Assembly: GCA_043228905.1 (NCBI GenBank)
Contig: JBHGNT010000005.1
Coordinates: forward strand, 8,990,001 to 9,054,000
DNA length: 64,000 nucleotides
Direction of reading: 5' to 3'
From: Azolla caroliniana
Lineage: Eukaryota > Polypodiophyta
The notes below the pieces were generated by a model. It saw nothing but the letters and a program-made list of their open reading frames with translations, had not been told where the DNA came from and ran no database searches. Positions 42,096 to 53,509 of the stretch are shown here, piece after piece (the stretch's first letter is position 1; every line of letters starts with the position of its first letter). Both the position numbers and the translations under genes were made by a program.

Positions 42096-43686
42096 TCTTT
42101 ACTCTCATTTGTTATTTAGGGTGTAAGACCAATGTTTCCCTTACACTTTTGAGAGGATAAATCATATGGCTTGATTCTCATGTAAGTTGGCAGAGCATTA
42201 GAATCTGTTTGCTCTTTCTCCAGGTCAAACTGTCAAGCTGTAAACACAGGGAATGTACTCTTTTTACACATGGATGTGGGGAAACACATTGGTTAATCAA
42301 TCCAGAATTGAGATTTTTGTTTTGGTTGGTAGGATACAAGTTTGTTTACATAAGATTTTTGCTGAGTTTATGGGTTTTTTACTTCCCACTTTTTGTCACC
42401 TAATTCTTTAGAAGACATTCATTTGTATGTTTTATCTATTAAAATGTGTTAGTTAAGATTTTTTATGAGGACAGTCATTAATGCATCTATTAAAATGTGT
42501 CAATTAAGGATTTGCATGAGAGAAGTCCTCAATAAATGTATCTACAGATAAAAATCATCTAGAAACTAGTTTTCTGAAATTCTTGGAAAAGAGGGATTTT
42601 TTAAAATGTGCACATATTGTATCTATAGATAGATGGATGGAGATATATCTATCAATCTACAGATGTATCCACCAATATATCTATGTCTATTTGTAGAAAC
42701 TTGATCAAAAAATCTGTGTAAAGAATTGTGAAGAGTGTCGTTGAAAATATGCTTGCTCATCACATGTAGCTTTGCAAGAAGTGAGAAGAGGCAAATTGCA
42801 ATGACAAACGTCACTGTGGTGCCCATAAAGCTAGTTGCTAGGATTCAATATGCAAGTCGTGATTCAAGCATGACTGACTAATGAACCATGGTACAAAATT
42901 GATTTACCTGCAAGATTTGTCTGACTTGGTTATGAGGATGGTTGTCTGATTTGGTTATGTGCCTGGGTCTGTGGTCATTTTATAGATGCACTGCATCTAT
43001 TTTTGGTGAACAGAACAAATCTACAGGCTTTATAGTAACAAAACATATGACAGGAAAAGAGTACTCTCAATGCTTTCAGTTTCATTATTATAAGGCACAA
43101 TGTCAACATTGATGCGGCTAGCAACTACTCCTATATACTTGATTGAACAGGGGTTTTAATGTTTGATTGTATGATTTAAAATGGTTGTTTGTTAATTTCA
43201 AATTTTCAGCTTTTCAGTAAAATCCATCCTTTTATCATACCAAACAAACATTTATACACACACTGGAAAGCATCAATAACATTTTACTAACTAATCTCTC
43301 AATTGAGTTGTCCTCTCTTATATTAATGTGAAACCATCCTCTCTGCATAAGGTAAATCCCCCTAACATGTCATTGAACAATTGCAATTAAAAAGTTGCAA
43401 AGTAACCATTTTACACAACCATTGCACCAGTAAGAACTCAACATATCCATCAAAAAATTGGAAGTGACATTTTACTCAATTGCATAAAAAAACTTGTAAA
43501 AATCATAGGCCATTTTCACTCACTTTATTCATTGCAAAAACTTTAACATTGATGCCAAAGGTAACTTTTTACAGACTTTTGTTTTCAGAAGGACTTTGAG
43601 GCAGTAACATTGTTGACTTCCCATTATATCCAGTTAAAACAACTCTTGTAATTTTCAAATTTGAGCTAAAGAATTCCTTGGCCCTT
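42096..43686. other. Intergenic region between convergent RLP24 and Tubby-like genes
   Basis: AT-rich 3' flanks of both genes. A short ATCTAT-rich patch lies at about 42.62-42.70 kb. No reading frame or transposon that I can support. Confidence 0.7.
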
Positions 43687-46414
43687 TCAGACTGAGCAAC
43701 ATAGCTTTGAGTCAATGGATGCCAGGCAAATGCCAAAAGCTTGGTATGCATTCAGTGGAAAGCTGTTAGAAATCCAAATCCATCTTTAGGCACAAAAAAA
43801 TCTAACTCCCCTATCATGAGGGGTCCCATTGGAATCTTATTAGTATTAGAAATACATCAATATGATACACTTAGCAAGAACTGTGTTTATTACCGGTATT
43901 CCATGACATATTTGGAGTTTCCGACCTTTCCATGTTGCAAGATTACTTGTTTCCCATGTTCCTGAATGAAAAATTATAAAAAAATACTTACCAAAAAATT
44001 ATGTCCAATAACAACAAAAGTTTGGTAAAATGAGCACCTCCATGACTAGTTGGAAGTTCTTCGATGAGGTTTGAATCTTGTATCCACCTCTGGTTCGATC
44101 TCGATAATCTAATTCATATCGTCTCAATAGCTGTAAGACATGAGAAAAAAGCAGCAGCAAGTGATCTCATACATAAGCTTTGGTAGACTCAAAGTCATCA
44201 ACCGCTAGAATATGAGAGCATGATAGCTTGGTTACCCTATTATAGTGAGGTTTTCGTGAACAAAGCTCATATGCTTGGCTAGAGTTTCCCTCCCAACCTT
44301 TAGGAAGCCCCACAGGATCATGCTGCAAGTTAGACAATCAAAAATTATTCACAGAGACACAAACTACAATGAATAAATTTCATAAACATAGGATTTCCAT
44401 TTGCCAGCTTCTTATCTCACTCTTGCTACTCTCTCATTGGCCAATTTTGGCCTTAGAAGATGTTAATATACCTTTCTTTCTTTCTCATAATAGCCAGGAA
44501 TGGCTATATGGTTCGGTAACCATTTGCAACATCCCCCCCTTCCCATCTGACTACAACATCAACAATATCTCCACATTCTCTCATTTAAACATGAAAAGTT
44601 TACCTGGGTGGTTCCACTAGTATTCATATATAGAGATTTGTACTTCGGAACATAAACCCGCATGACCTTAAAGGCACCCGTAAATGTAGTTATGGTTGGC
44701 TCAAACCTGGTTCAAATAAAAGATTAACGAATGGCCAATTAAATCATAATGCTCCACATATCACATTACACTAAAGAAAACATCAAGTACTGTAATATAC
44801 ATTACGACACCAAGTTGATGTCTGCATCCTTGATATTTACGCTCTGAAGAAGACATCTGCAACAAATTCTTCTTGTTACATGGAAACATGATTTATGTCA
44901 TGTAGACATTATTATTGTTATACATAATCCGCACGATAGAAAGATTGGTCCTGATACATACCTCATCCCAAATGGAATAGCGCGAACCGACAATGTTCGC
45001 TGTGACTTGTCCAAGTAAGCCTTCTTCACACTTGGAACCAAGAAATACTCTGGCCCCATGCTGGCTGATGACAAACTCAGACCGCCCAGATCTCCATCTA
45101 TGCCGAGCAACAGCAAGCTTCCTGTCTTGTCTCCCATGTCCTTCCTGTATAAAGAAACAACCATAACTATAAGAGAACAATCATGAGAATACCAACAATT
45201 CATTCCCAAAAAATGTGAAAGCTATGTATATATAATACATCTGTATAAAGAGAGTAGACTATAGGGCCATCTCCAGCTGATCCCTCTCTTTCACGAACTA
45301 TGTAGCATGCGCATCGGCCAACATCTAAAGGCAAGGGCCTACATAGTAAGTACCTGGTGAGTAAACATAAAACCGAACATCAATGATGGATTGAAATTCC
45401 ACTAATGCATGCATGTGAAATAGACTAAATCCATGAAGGAAAAGAAACTATTATAACTGTCACAGGAAGTTCGGGGCATTTCTCATTCCCAATTTCTTAC
45501 ATTGTTCAAAAATATGAGCTTTGACCTCAGATGGAAAACCAAAGCAAATCCATTAATTAATATAAAACGTTTTTGGACATTTTCCATGTGGGAAAGAGCC
45601 CACGTTCTCTCATATTTCTCTTCAATCTTCAACATTATGAGCTTCTACAAGCAACATCTGCACACTGTATGGTCTGCCTTGCCTTCAGAAGCTCATAATG
45701 TTAGCGAGCAATCAGCAGTATGAGAGAAACAGTTGGAAAATATCCATATCTAGAGTTCTTGTGAATATTCCAATTGTAATACCGATTTCCAAGAGAAGAC
45801 CAAGAAGATAATGGGGCAGCATCACAACTAGAATCATCGTCCCAAACATGCCGAGGACACAGAGGAGTAGGAGATTTGATGAGCAAAGAATTAGGTTCTT
45901 CTTTGTTGTTGTGTTCACGCTTCCCACACAAAACATGTGAATGATGTTGCTCTTTCGGGATACTAAATGCCGAGGAATTCAAATCACGTGCAATACTATT
46001 CCACGTAGGCTTTACTGATGCAATAATATTCCCTGACAATGCAGTCAGTGGCTCTCTTGAGCCTACGCTTTGGGTTTCTAATGAATTCATAACATCGCCT
46101 GTACTCCGGCTATATTCTATTGCTATAAAGCCTTTAGGGCAAGGCTCTTCTTCTTCTACAATATACTCTAAAATGGATCGTTGAGTATGGGCTCTATTAC
46201 TACGAATGAGTATAGGTGGCTTGTTTTCTTTTGCCACCTCTAATCTTTCGCATACCACTGAAGTTCCCCTACAAAGATGAAGACCTGACGATTGAGTGGC
46301 TGGCTTGTTGTAGTTCTCTGGCATCGAAGAATCAGCACTAAGAGATGGGCTTGTGGTATACAATGATTTGTATATCTGCTGAGGGGAGAAGAAAGATCTC
46401 TTGAATTTTGACAT
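43687..46414 (-). CDS. Tubby-like protein (TLP8-like, no F-box seen)
   Basis: Nine coding exons on the - strand: 46414-45783, 45353-45239, 45144-44962, 44843-44806, 44706-44604, 44322-44236, 44130-44038, 43961-43894 and 43762-43687. Every junction is GT..AG and the phases fit, giving an open frame of 464 residues. The first 210 residues are low-similarity and Ser-rich with no visible F-box. The rest is a Tubby domain: [99 protein letters not shown] at the C-terminus. Tubby domains bind phosphoinositides and DNA; this role is by family. Among Arabidopsis members the F-box-less TLP8 fits best. ATG 46414 is chosen because the frame upstream starts only at TTG. Confidence 0.9.
44432..44490 (+). 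repeat. Short repeat in a Tubby-gene intron shared with 55778-55836
   Basis: A block of 29 identical bases (44439-44467) plus a CTTT-repeat tail matches the reverse complement of 55801-55829 and its tail, next to the LINE 3' end. It lies in the intron between coding exons 5 and 6. Either a 5'-truncated LINE end or an LTR piece. Confidence 0.65.
45631..45702. repeat. Perfect 16-bp inverted repeat in Tubby intron 1
   Basis: AACATTATGAGCTTCT at 45631-45646 is exactly complementary to 45687-45702, with a 40-base loop. Confidence 0.9.
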
Positions 46415-47351
46415 TTCAGGATTCTTGATTAATTTCAAGAAAACTGCTGCCCAGACAAAATGCAATCCCTTAATGAAATCAACCTAAATTCAAGAACTCT
46501 GATTAATTTGAGAAAATGTTTCTTTGACCAACACTCAATTTAATCTATGTTCAGGAAATATAACATTTTTTGCCCAAACCCTAATTCTCTCTGAATTTAA
46601 CTTAAATTCGAGGCCTTAGATTAAATCAGGTAATATTTTTCTGGCCAAACCCCAATCCTCTATGAATTTAACCTGTATCCGACCGTATTTTCCCCAGCCC
46701 TAATAATGCTCTCTAACCTAAATTGCAATATCTCCTCTTGGCCAAACCCTAATCTTCTCCGAATTTTAACCAAAATTCAATATTTTGGGGTGCTAACCCT
46801 AATCCTCTCTGAGTTTAACCCACAATTCCAAAACATATTCCTATCCGAATTTGATCCAATATTCTAAAACCTATCTCTGGAATGAATATTACTAATAATG
46901 GGCTCCTTATGTAATAACCAACCAATGTCTGCACAACAAATCAAGGCTAATCTATATTATATCATACTATGATCGATAACAACGTAGCAGACTAAACCTT
47001 TCCAACATGAAAGTCCTACATTCAATGCTTAACAACAGAAAATGATTATGGCTTACAGGTTTTTGTATTTATTTTTTTTGTCTGAATACAGCAATAATAA
47101 TTGTATATTTTCGTGGTCACGACTCACGTGACTCTCAAATGGAGAATAGGAAGTCTACAGTGGATGAAGGGGGTATCACGTGACAGTAGAAAAGCTTTTC
47201 GAAAAAACTGGACATGAAGGTACATTTCGATACAGAAAAACACAGAGAGAGAGAGAGAGAGAGAAACAGAAATCAAATAATAGTTTACAGAGAGAAGAAA
47301 GCAGAAGGAGACAGAGAAAAGAAAAACATATTTACAGAGGGAAGAAAGAGA

Positions 47352-47389
<38 letters not shown>

Positions 47390-47600
47390 GATCTTGTTCC
47401 TTCTCTGTTTCTGATGCGACGCGTGGATCGAGGATGAATCAGAAATGCAGAGAATGGATTCTCGTGCCCTGCAGCAGGCAGCAGCAGCAGCAGCAGAACC
47501 TCTGTTCTCCTTCTGCTTTTCTTTTTCGTTTTCTTTTCACAGGGTGAGGAATTTAGGGTTTCAGGCGGGCTAATAAACCCTAAAAACAGGACCTGTCACT
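46415..47600. other. Upstream region of the Tubby-like gene with telobox-like repeats and microsatellites
   Basis: From 46560 to 46860, four or five degenerate units of about 55-65 bp contain CCAAACCCTAAT...TCTCTGAATTTAACC. A GA run is at about 47241-47262, a GT run at about 47355-47385 and a CAG run at about 47470-47495. One more AAACCCTAAA is at about 47575. This is probably 5' leader, a leader intron (AG acceptors near 46.45 kb) and promoter; exact start unknown. Confidence 0.6.
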
Positions 47601-50026
47601 TTATGCATACATACATACATATGTATATATATCAATATGTAATCATGTATATGTATGTAAGTACATACATGTGTTTCAACAAGAAGACCAAAAGCTAAGA
47701 ATGAATGGGCTAAGCTTTTATCTCAATGCCATGGCAATGGGCAGGCGGGCAGGCGGGCGGACAAACAAACAAACGCAGCCATGAGCCCTCCTCCTGACCG
47801 TGTGCTTCTACCCTCCATTACATACTTACTTATATGTGTCCCATGGCCTTCCTGGAAGGACCATGCACTCCATTTTAATGGCATATTAGACGGACCACAC
47901 TCGCACGCGTGCAAGCTTGCCATTATTTGTGCCGACATCTGCCTTTTCAAAGAGCGATCCCTCTTATCACTTCTGATCTCTGTAGCGTGGGAAATGTGTC
48001 CATTTCGATGTCAAAGAGTAAAGTGCTTGTGTGGTGGAACTTGTAACTAGAAGAAGTTAAAATGAGTCAACCCAAACCTAGTGGTTTAAACTTGAACCCA
48101 TGAGCTTTACCACCACATCCTTTTAATATATAAAATTTGGGCATGTTTACTTGGGAATGTAGAGTAGTTAATGATACATGGAAAGTTAAATATTAATTAA
48201 GGCCTATGTTTTCATGTTTTGCTTTGGCATGCAATGTCTTGTTTTAACACCATCCCATCGTTTTGTTCTCGAGAAACTTGTGTGGAGAGCACACTTAACT
48301 TAAGTTTCATGGGGTTCTCCATTGATCTATACTTCAATACCTGCTTTTGCTTCAATTAAGCCAATAAATTTCTATTTTTTAGACAATGTTCAGCTCCCAA
48401 TAAGCCCCCATCACAAGATGTGGTTAGCTTTTGCCCCATTGTTTTTTATTTCAAGCAATGTATTCATGCTATTAATAAAATATTGTAAGATTTTATTGGA
48501 GATGCACTACAATATACCTTGTTTTGGATTTTGTGTTGATCAAGTCACACCTTACTTATTCTATAGATATGGGGGGATCCCGAATGTAGAGAATCTTTAA
48601 CATAGTTTAAGCACTTCTAGAAAGATTTGAAAAGACTTTGGGTGTTAGGATTAAGATTCTGCGAAGAGTACTTTCGAAAAGGCTTCTTGGTTTGGTTTAT
48701 GGGTATATTGTCTGAATTTGAAGTTGGCGTCATATTCTAAGCTAGGCTTGCAACAAAATATCTCGATTCTCAATATTTAAAAATGTGATTGTGAGCGTGT
48801 ATTGATCTAATCACCATTCAAATAGCAAACATGTGGAAATAAAGAAAGAGAATGTCTGCACTATAAGTCAAGAGTAATATATCCTATTAATACATATCCA
48901 GACAACACACCATGATTGTGGTGACCCTTTTTGTACATGAGGACCACTAGTTCTCCTTCTCATACTTATGTGATATGTACATGCATAATCAATCATTTTT
49001 TAAACTTGGTCGACTCTTTGTCGTCCACATATGTACTCATTGGAAAAGCCAAACCTAGTCATGTGCAAAGAGAGTGTACTCATGAACATTAAATGACCCA
49101 TCCACAAAAATTCTATTATAGTGATGACAATCAATGTTTAGAAGAGGACTTGGAGTAAAGATAAGATTATGTTGAGGTTCACGAGCCACCCCTTTGATTT
49201 TCACCCCTATGTAAACCATACTCATTGTTTCTTGTTATTATTAACATAGTGCCCATAGTCCGAAATTGTCATCATTCATACACATGATATCAAGTTTTAG
49301 CCTCTCGAATCATGTTCATGTTCTATGATTCCATGGCACAATAAATCATCATCACCATTTTAAACTTTTATCTAAGTCTTTATTCCTTACTTGAAACGGG
49401 TAGCTTGTTTATGGTCACGAGTCACAACCATGAATCATTATTCCAATCCACAATCTTGAAAGTTCCATCGTAACTCATCAAAAGCTTCATGACTTTTGTT
49501 GCTAAATCTTTCCTCAAATATCATATCATGATCAATCACATGGCAAAATATATGTTTTAATCAAGTTGATTAAGGAGTAACACTTGACAGACAACTCATA
49601 TTATATGTATCCCATGTTAGTGCATCTTTTTGAAAATGCCAAAACAATACTTAAAGTTGAACAAAGTCAATTTACTTTTTGCCATATTCTTTGTTAATCT
49701 TATATCGGAAGTTATAGTTGTAACGGGTTTACATGAGCCAAGGTCTGTAAACAACAACAAACTATAATTAAAGAGGACCCAAACTTTGAAAGCTCAAGAC
49801 ACGAATCATCCAAAATTTCCTTAGTAATCTATTGGTCGCTGATTTTTTACTTTTTGTAAGGACAAAATATTTTGCAACTTTATTTGTAGATGTTGTAACT
49901 TGTTATGCTTACACTGCTATGTGTTCTTGAAGTCATATTCCATGGATTCCAAAATATTCGAAATATTGACCTCACAAGGCAAAACAAACAAAGTTGTATG
50001 GGTGGCATGGGACAATGCAACATAGA

Positions 50027-50060
<34 letters not shown>

Positions 50061-50894
50061 CACATGTGTGGGGAGATTATTGAGATAAAGGGAGTACAAA
50101 ACATAGGGAGATTAAATTGAAAGGAAGATTTTTTTTAAATGCTTCATATAAGGGTAGCATCAAAAGAAATTCTTGTGATTGCTAAAGAATATCATAGGTT
50201 GTCAAAAGGAACTTGAAGAAATGCCAAAGGGTGCAAAAACGATTTGACTCCATATTAAAATCTAGTAGTTTGTATACATCATTTACGATAGTAATAGTCA
50301 ATCATAATTAAAATATACTTATGTATAGATAATTTGTAACGATCCGAATCCATTTAAAAAAATTCAAACCTCAATGGTCTAGTACAAAAATTCTCGTGAA
50401 ACATTGCCCTAGGTTTAAGCCAATATCCAACGTCTCATATATAATAAGTTCCGCTTGACCTCAAGTTTATGCTAGAGAAAAACATTATTTACAAATTCAA
50501 TGCAGCACCAAACATCACATACTAGAGTATGTATATACATGCGAAACTATGTTTGTTCCTTGTATATTTATTTCAATGAGCACTTCCTTACACATAAAGA
50601 GTTGGGCTCAACTATATATCCCCATTCGTGTATGTTTGTACATGTGAAACTATGTTCATGCATTGTATATTTGTTTCTATTAGTAAGTACTCCCTTATGC
50701 ACAAATAGTTGAACTCAACTATATTTCCCCATTAGCAATATACACAAATATGGCCAAACCAAATTGCCATGCTTTTTCCAAGTGTAGTATCCATTGGCAT
50801 GCATAAATAATATCAAGCCACCTTTAATAGTAAAATATAATAGGTAATAATCAAACATTACCCAACAATTAGCATACAAAAAATCACTACCAAG
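47601..50894. other. Gene-poor intergenic sequence
   Basis: AT-rich, with no supported gene. A GT/GA microsatellite is at about 50024-50060 and short GGGCAGGC repeats at about 47737-47760. Reading frames here are short and without recognisable motifs. Confidence 0.6.
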
Positions 50895-50899
50895 TTTAT

Positions 50900-51938
50900 T
50901 GTTACGGACATAGCCATAAATTATCCCATGGTAAGTTATATCGTAGTATTCTACACACGAGGATAAAGTGTGAAGGAGGGATCGGCAACAGTTCGGTTTA
51001 GGCTTAACCGGTTTGGCCTTATCGAAGCCAAATCGGTTAAGCCTAAACCGTTTTGGGGTTCTCAAACCTGAACCAAACCAAACCAATCCCTAAACCGGTT
51101 TAGGCTAAATCGGTTTGTGAACCGGCTTGGGAACTGGCTTGGAAACCTCCGTCCCTCCGCCCTTCTCTCTCTCTCTCACGTTAGTGTAGTCTCCCTCTCC
51201 CTCCCTCCCTCCCTCCCTCTCTTCTCTTTGTAGTCTCTCTCTCTCTCTCTCTCTCTCAAAGTTTATAACTAATTTCTAACTTTGAAGTTTTTCTTTAACC
51301 TAACTAGTAAACCACATAAACGGCTTAACTGGTTTGGCAAAGCTCAAGCCAAGCTGAACCGAGCTCAAACCGTTTAGTCAAGCTCAAGCCCGAGTCGAGC
51401 CGTTAAGCCGTTTTAAACCGTTTTAGCTCAACAGTTTAGGCTTGAGCAGAGCTGTTGCCGATCCCTAGTGTGAAGGTTAATTGAGACAAGCTCAAGCCCG
51501 AGTTGAGCCGCTAAGCCATTTTAGCTCAATGGTTTAGGCTTGAGCCGAGCCGTTGCCGGTCCCTAGTGTGAAGGTTAATTGAGAGACTAAGGAAGGGAGG
51601 ATTACTTTTAATCCTAGGAATTGAGACAACCCATGAGGGCCAAGTGTGACTTGCATGGAGTCTAGTTATAAATATGAGGCCTAACTACCCTCATTAGGCA
51701 TGTCATGTAACTATGTTGAGACTGTGATCGAGTGGTGATCAAACTCTTATAGCAAGTGCGCTAGTACCAGGTATGACTTGATGCCAAGGCGGTGGTATGA
51801 GACGCCAATCAAGGCTTGTGTCCGTCTTGATCCCTTCAGGGTGTTCGTGTGTATCGACACCCTTCTTTCTCTCTCTTTTCTTATCTATCTATATTATATT
51901 TCCTCATTTCATGCTTACATTAGGATTAAGCTCTAACA
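50900..51938 (+). mobile_element. Solo LTR of a C-related family (with a transposon inside)
   Basis: TGTTACGGACAT...CTCTAACA flanked by the duplication TTTAT (50895-50899 and 51939-51943). It aligns with the element C LTR: CGTAGTATTCTA, GGGAGGATTACTTTTAATCC, TTGAGACAACCCAT, the TATA box TATAAATA, GAGGCCTA and CTACCCTCATT. Its last 40 bases differ from C and end in a canonical CA. Without the insertion at 50977-51574 it would be about 440 bp, close to C's 455 bp. No internal region remains. Confidence 0.88.
50977..51564. mobile_element. Non-autonomous terminal-inverted-repeat transposon (hAT-like)
   Basis: It starts AGGGATCGGCAAC and ends GTTGCCGGTCCCT, an imperfect terminal inverted repeat. 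The flanks repeat (AG)TGTGAAGG (50967-50976, 51467-51476, 51565-51574). An 8-bp duplication and the AGGGNNGGCAA start suggest a hAT element. The interior is made of repeated AACCGGTTTAGGCTTGAGC-like words and CT runs and is non-coding. A tandem duplication of about 108 bp (51379-51486 and 51487-51586) includes the element's right end plus the target site. Confidence 0.78.
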
Positions 51939-51943
51939 TTTAT

Positions 51944-53409
51944 GTTGGATCAAGCATCACTCACTAGCTTCATGTGACACCAAATACGATATACTCTGGT
52001 GTATTTGTTGCATGATGGTAACTGTGGTGGTGAAAATGCTTAGCTAAATGAAAATGGAGTTGTGTTCTAGCATTCAGATGAAGTCTCCATCATTATCTCA
52101 AATGCCAATTGAAAATTGAACTTGTTGACGGGAAATATTAGGTACAACATGATATAACAAAAATAGAAAGAAATATGGAGGTTTTTTGCTAAATATCGAC
52201 GATTGCTTATTAATGTTTCCAACTATTTGCATACATGAAAAGGCAACTTGGACAATAGGTAAAGATCACTTCAAAACTTTCCTTTGTGTGAAATCGTGAA
52301 ATTTTTGACTTGTTTTGGACACTAGCTATGTTAGATCAAGGGTCATATTCATGGTTTAAAGTTAAATACAATGATAACTAGAGAATTTGTGAGACAATGC
52401 AAGAAACTATATTAAAATACAAAGGAGTTAAATTGTTGACTCTTGACCTATCACTTAAACAATTTTTACAGTAAAATGTTCAAATTACAATAATGACCAC
52501 ATATATAGATATTCTATGTCCACATGTAGGAGGTAGATGCAAGGCTATTTCCCAAATTTTGGCTAGAATGTGAATTGTGATATGCTCTCCACTAGCTTTT
52601 CCTTGAAAATTTTCTCATCTCTTGGTGCCAAAATTTATTTTTATGTTCATATGTACTCCTCATTCTTTGAATTTTGAGTTCAGTGCCTAACTTGTTTCAA
52701 ATACATTTTCGTCTCTCCTTGTGATAGTTTCTTGTCAACCCCTAATTTAGAGGAAGAGTCTTTCAAGGGTTTGAAAATAGTACCATGAATGACATTGATG
52801 GTAGCTTGGTGAGCATTTTTGTTATCATATTTGGCTCATTGTTATATTTCAAAATTCTTTTTATCATATGACATTTCCCAGGATGAATTATTTAGCATTA
52901 TGTTAGGCTTATCCTATGATACCATTGTTGCAATTGACATATTCCTATTGTTTTTTTAAAAAACTAAAGAGATGCATTATTTTGGCCTCATTCAAGTATG
53001 GCATTGTTGCAATTGACATTCATATATATATTTTTTAAAACTAAAGAGATGCATGTTTGAGAAGAAGTTTGAATAATTAATTTAGCATTATCTTAGGCTC
53101 ATCCTTCAATGGCACGGTTGCAATTCGTATATTCCTATTGTTTTAAAAAAAACTAAAGTTATGCTAGCATGACAATGAATCATAAAAATACAGAATTAAG
53201 TATAAGCTATAGAACAAACCAAGATTAAAAACTTGATCTCTTTGACCAATTATGTATTGTCATACGATAGATATCATTATTATGGTTATTGGAATCTATG
53301 CCATAAAAAAAGCATCAAGTGATTTCCTTCCTATATTAACCATATTTGTTTAGACATTAAATTCTTTAATCTACCATCAAGCTATTTTAGTGTGGTGAAG
53401 TGTATAATC
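51944..53409. other. Intergenic sequence with a three-unit tandem repeat
   Basis: AT-rich and without a gene. Between 52891 and 53165, three diverged units carry GGCATTGTTGCAATTGACAT, a T/A run and AACTAAAGAGATGC. Units begin at about 52918, 52996 and 53107. Confidence 0.7.
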
Positions 53410-53509
53410 ACAGAGCTACCTTTTCGATTTTCTCCTATGATTAAATACTCCTTTACATTTGGAAGTATATATGCCTATACTATCTATTGCATGTATTATA
53501 GACATCAGG

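Noticed and set aside
45502-45723. 73-codon + strand frame in Tubby intron 1
   Set aside because: It lies antisense inside a well-defined intron and has no motif.
46560-46860. Interstitial telomere array
   Set aside because: CCCTAA motifs occur once per unit of about 60 bp rather than in head-to-tail heptamers.
47781-48050. 89-codon frame in the intergenic region
   Set aside because: No recognisable motif, no splice partner and no conserved composition; likely chance.
50715-51086. 123-codon - strand frame
   Set aside because: It spans the border of the solo LTR and the TIR transposon and reflects AACCGG repeats, not a gene.
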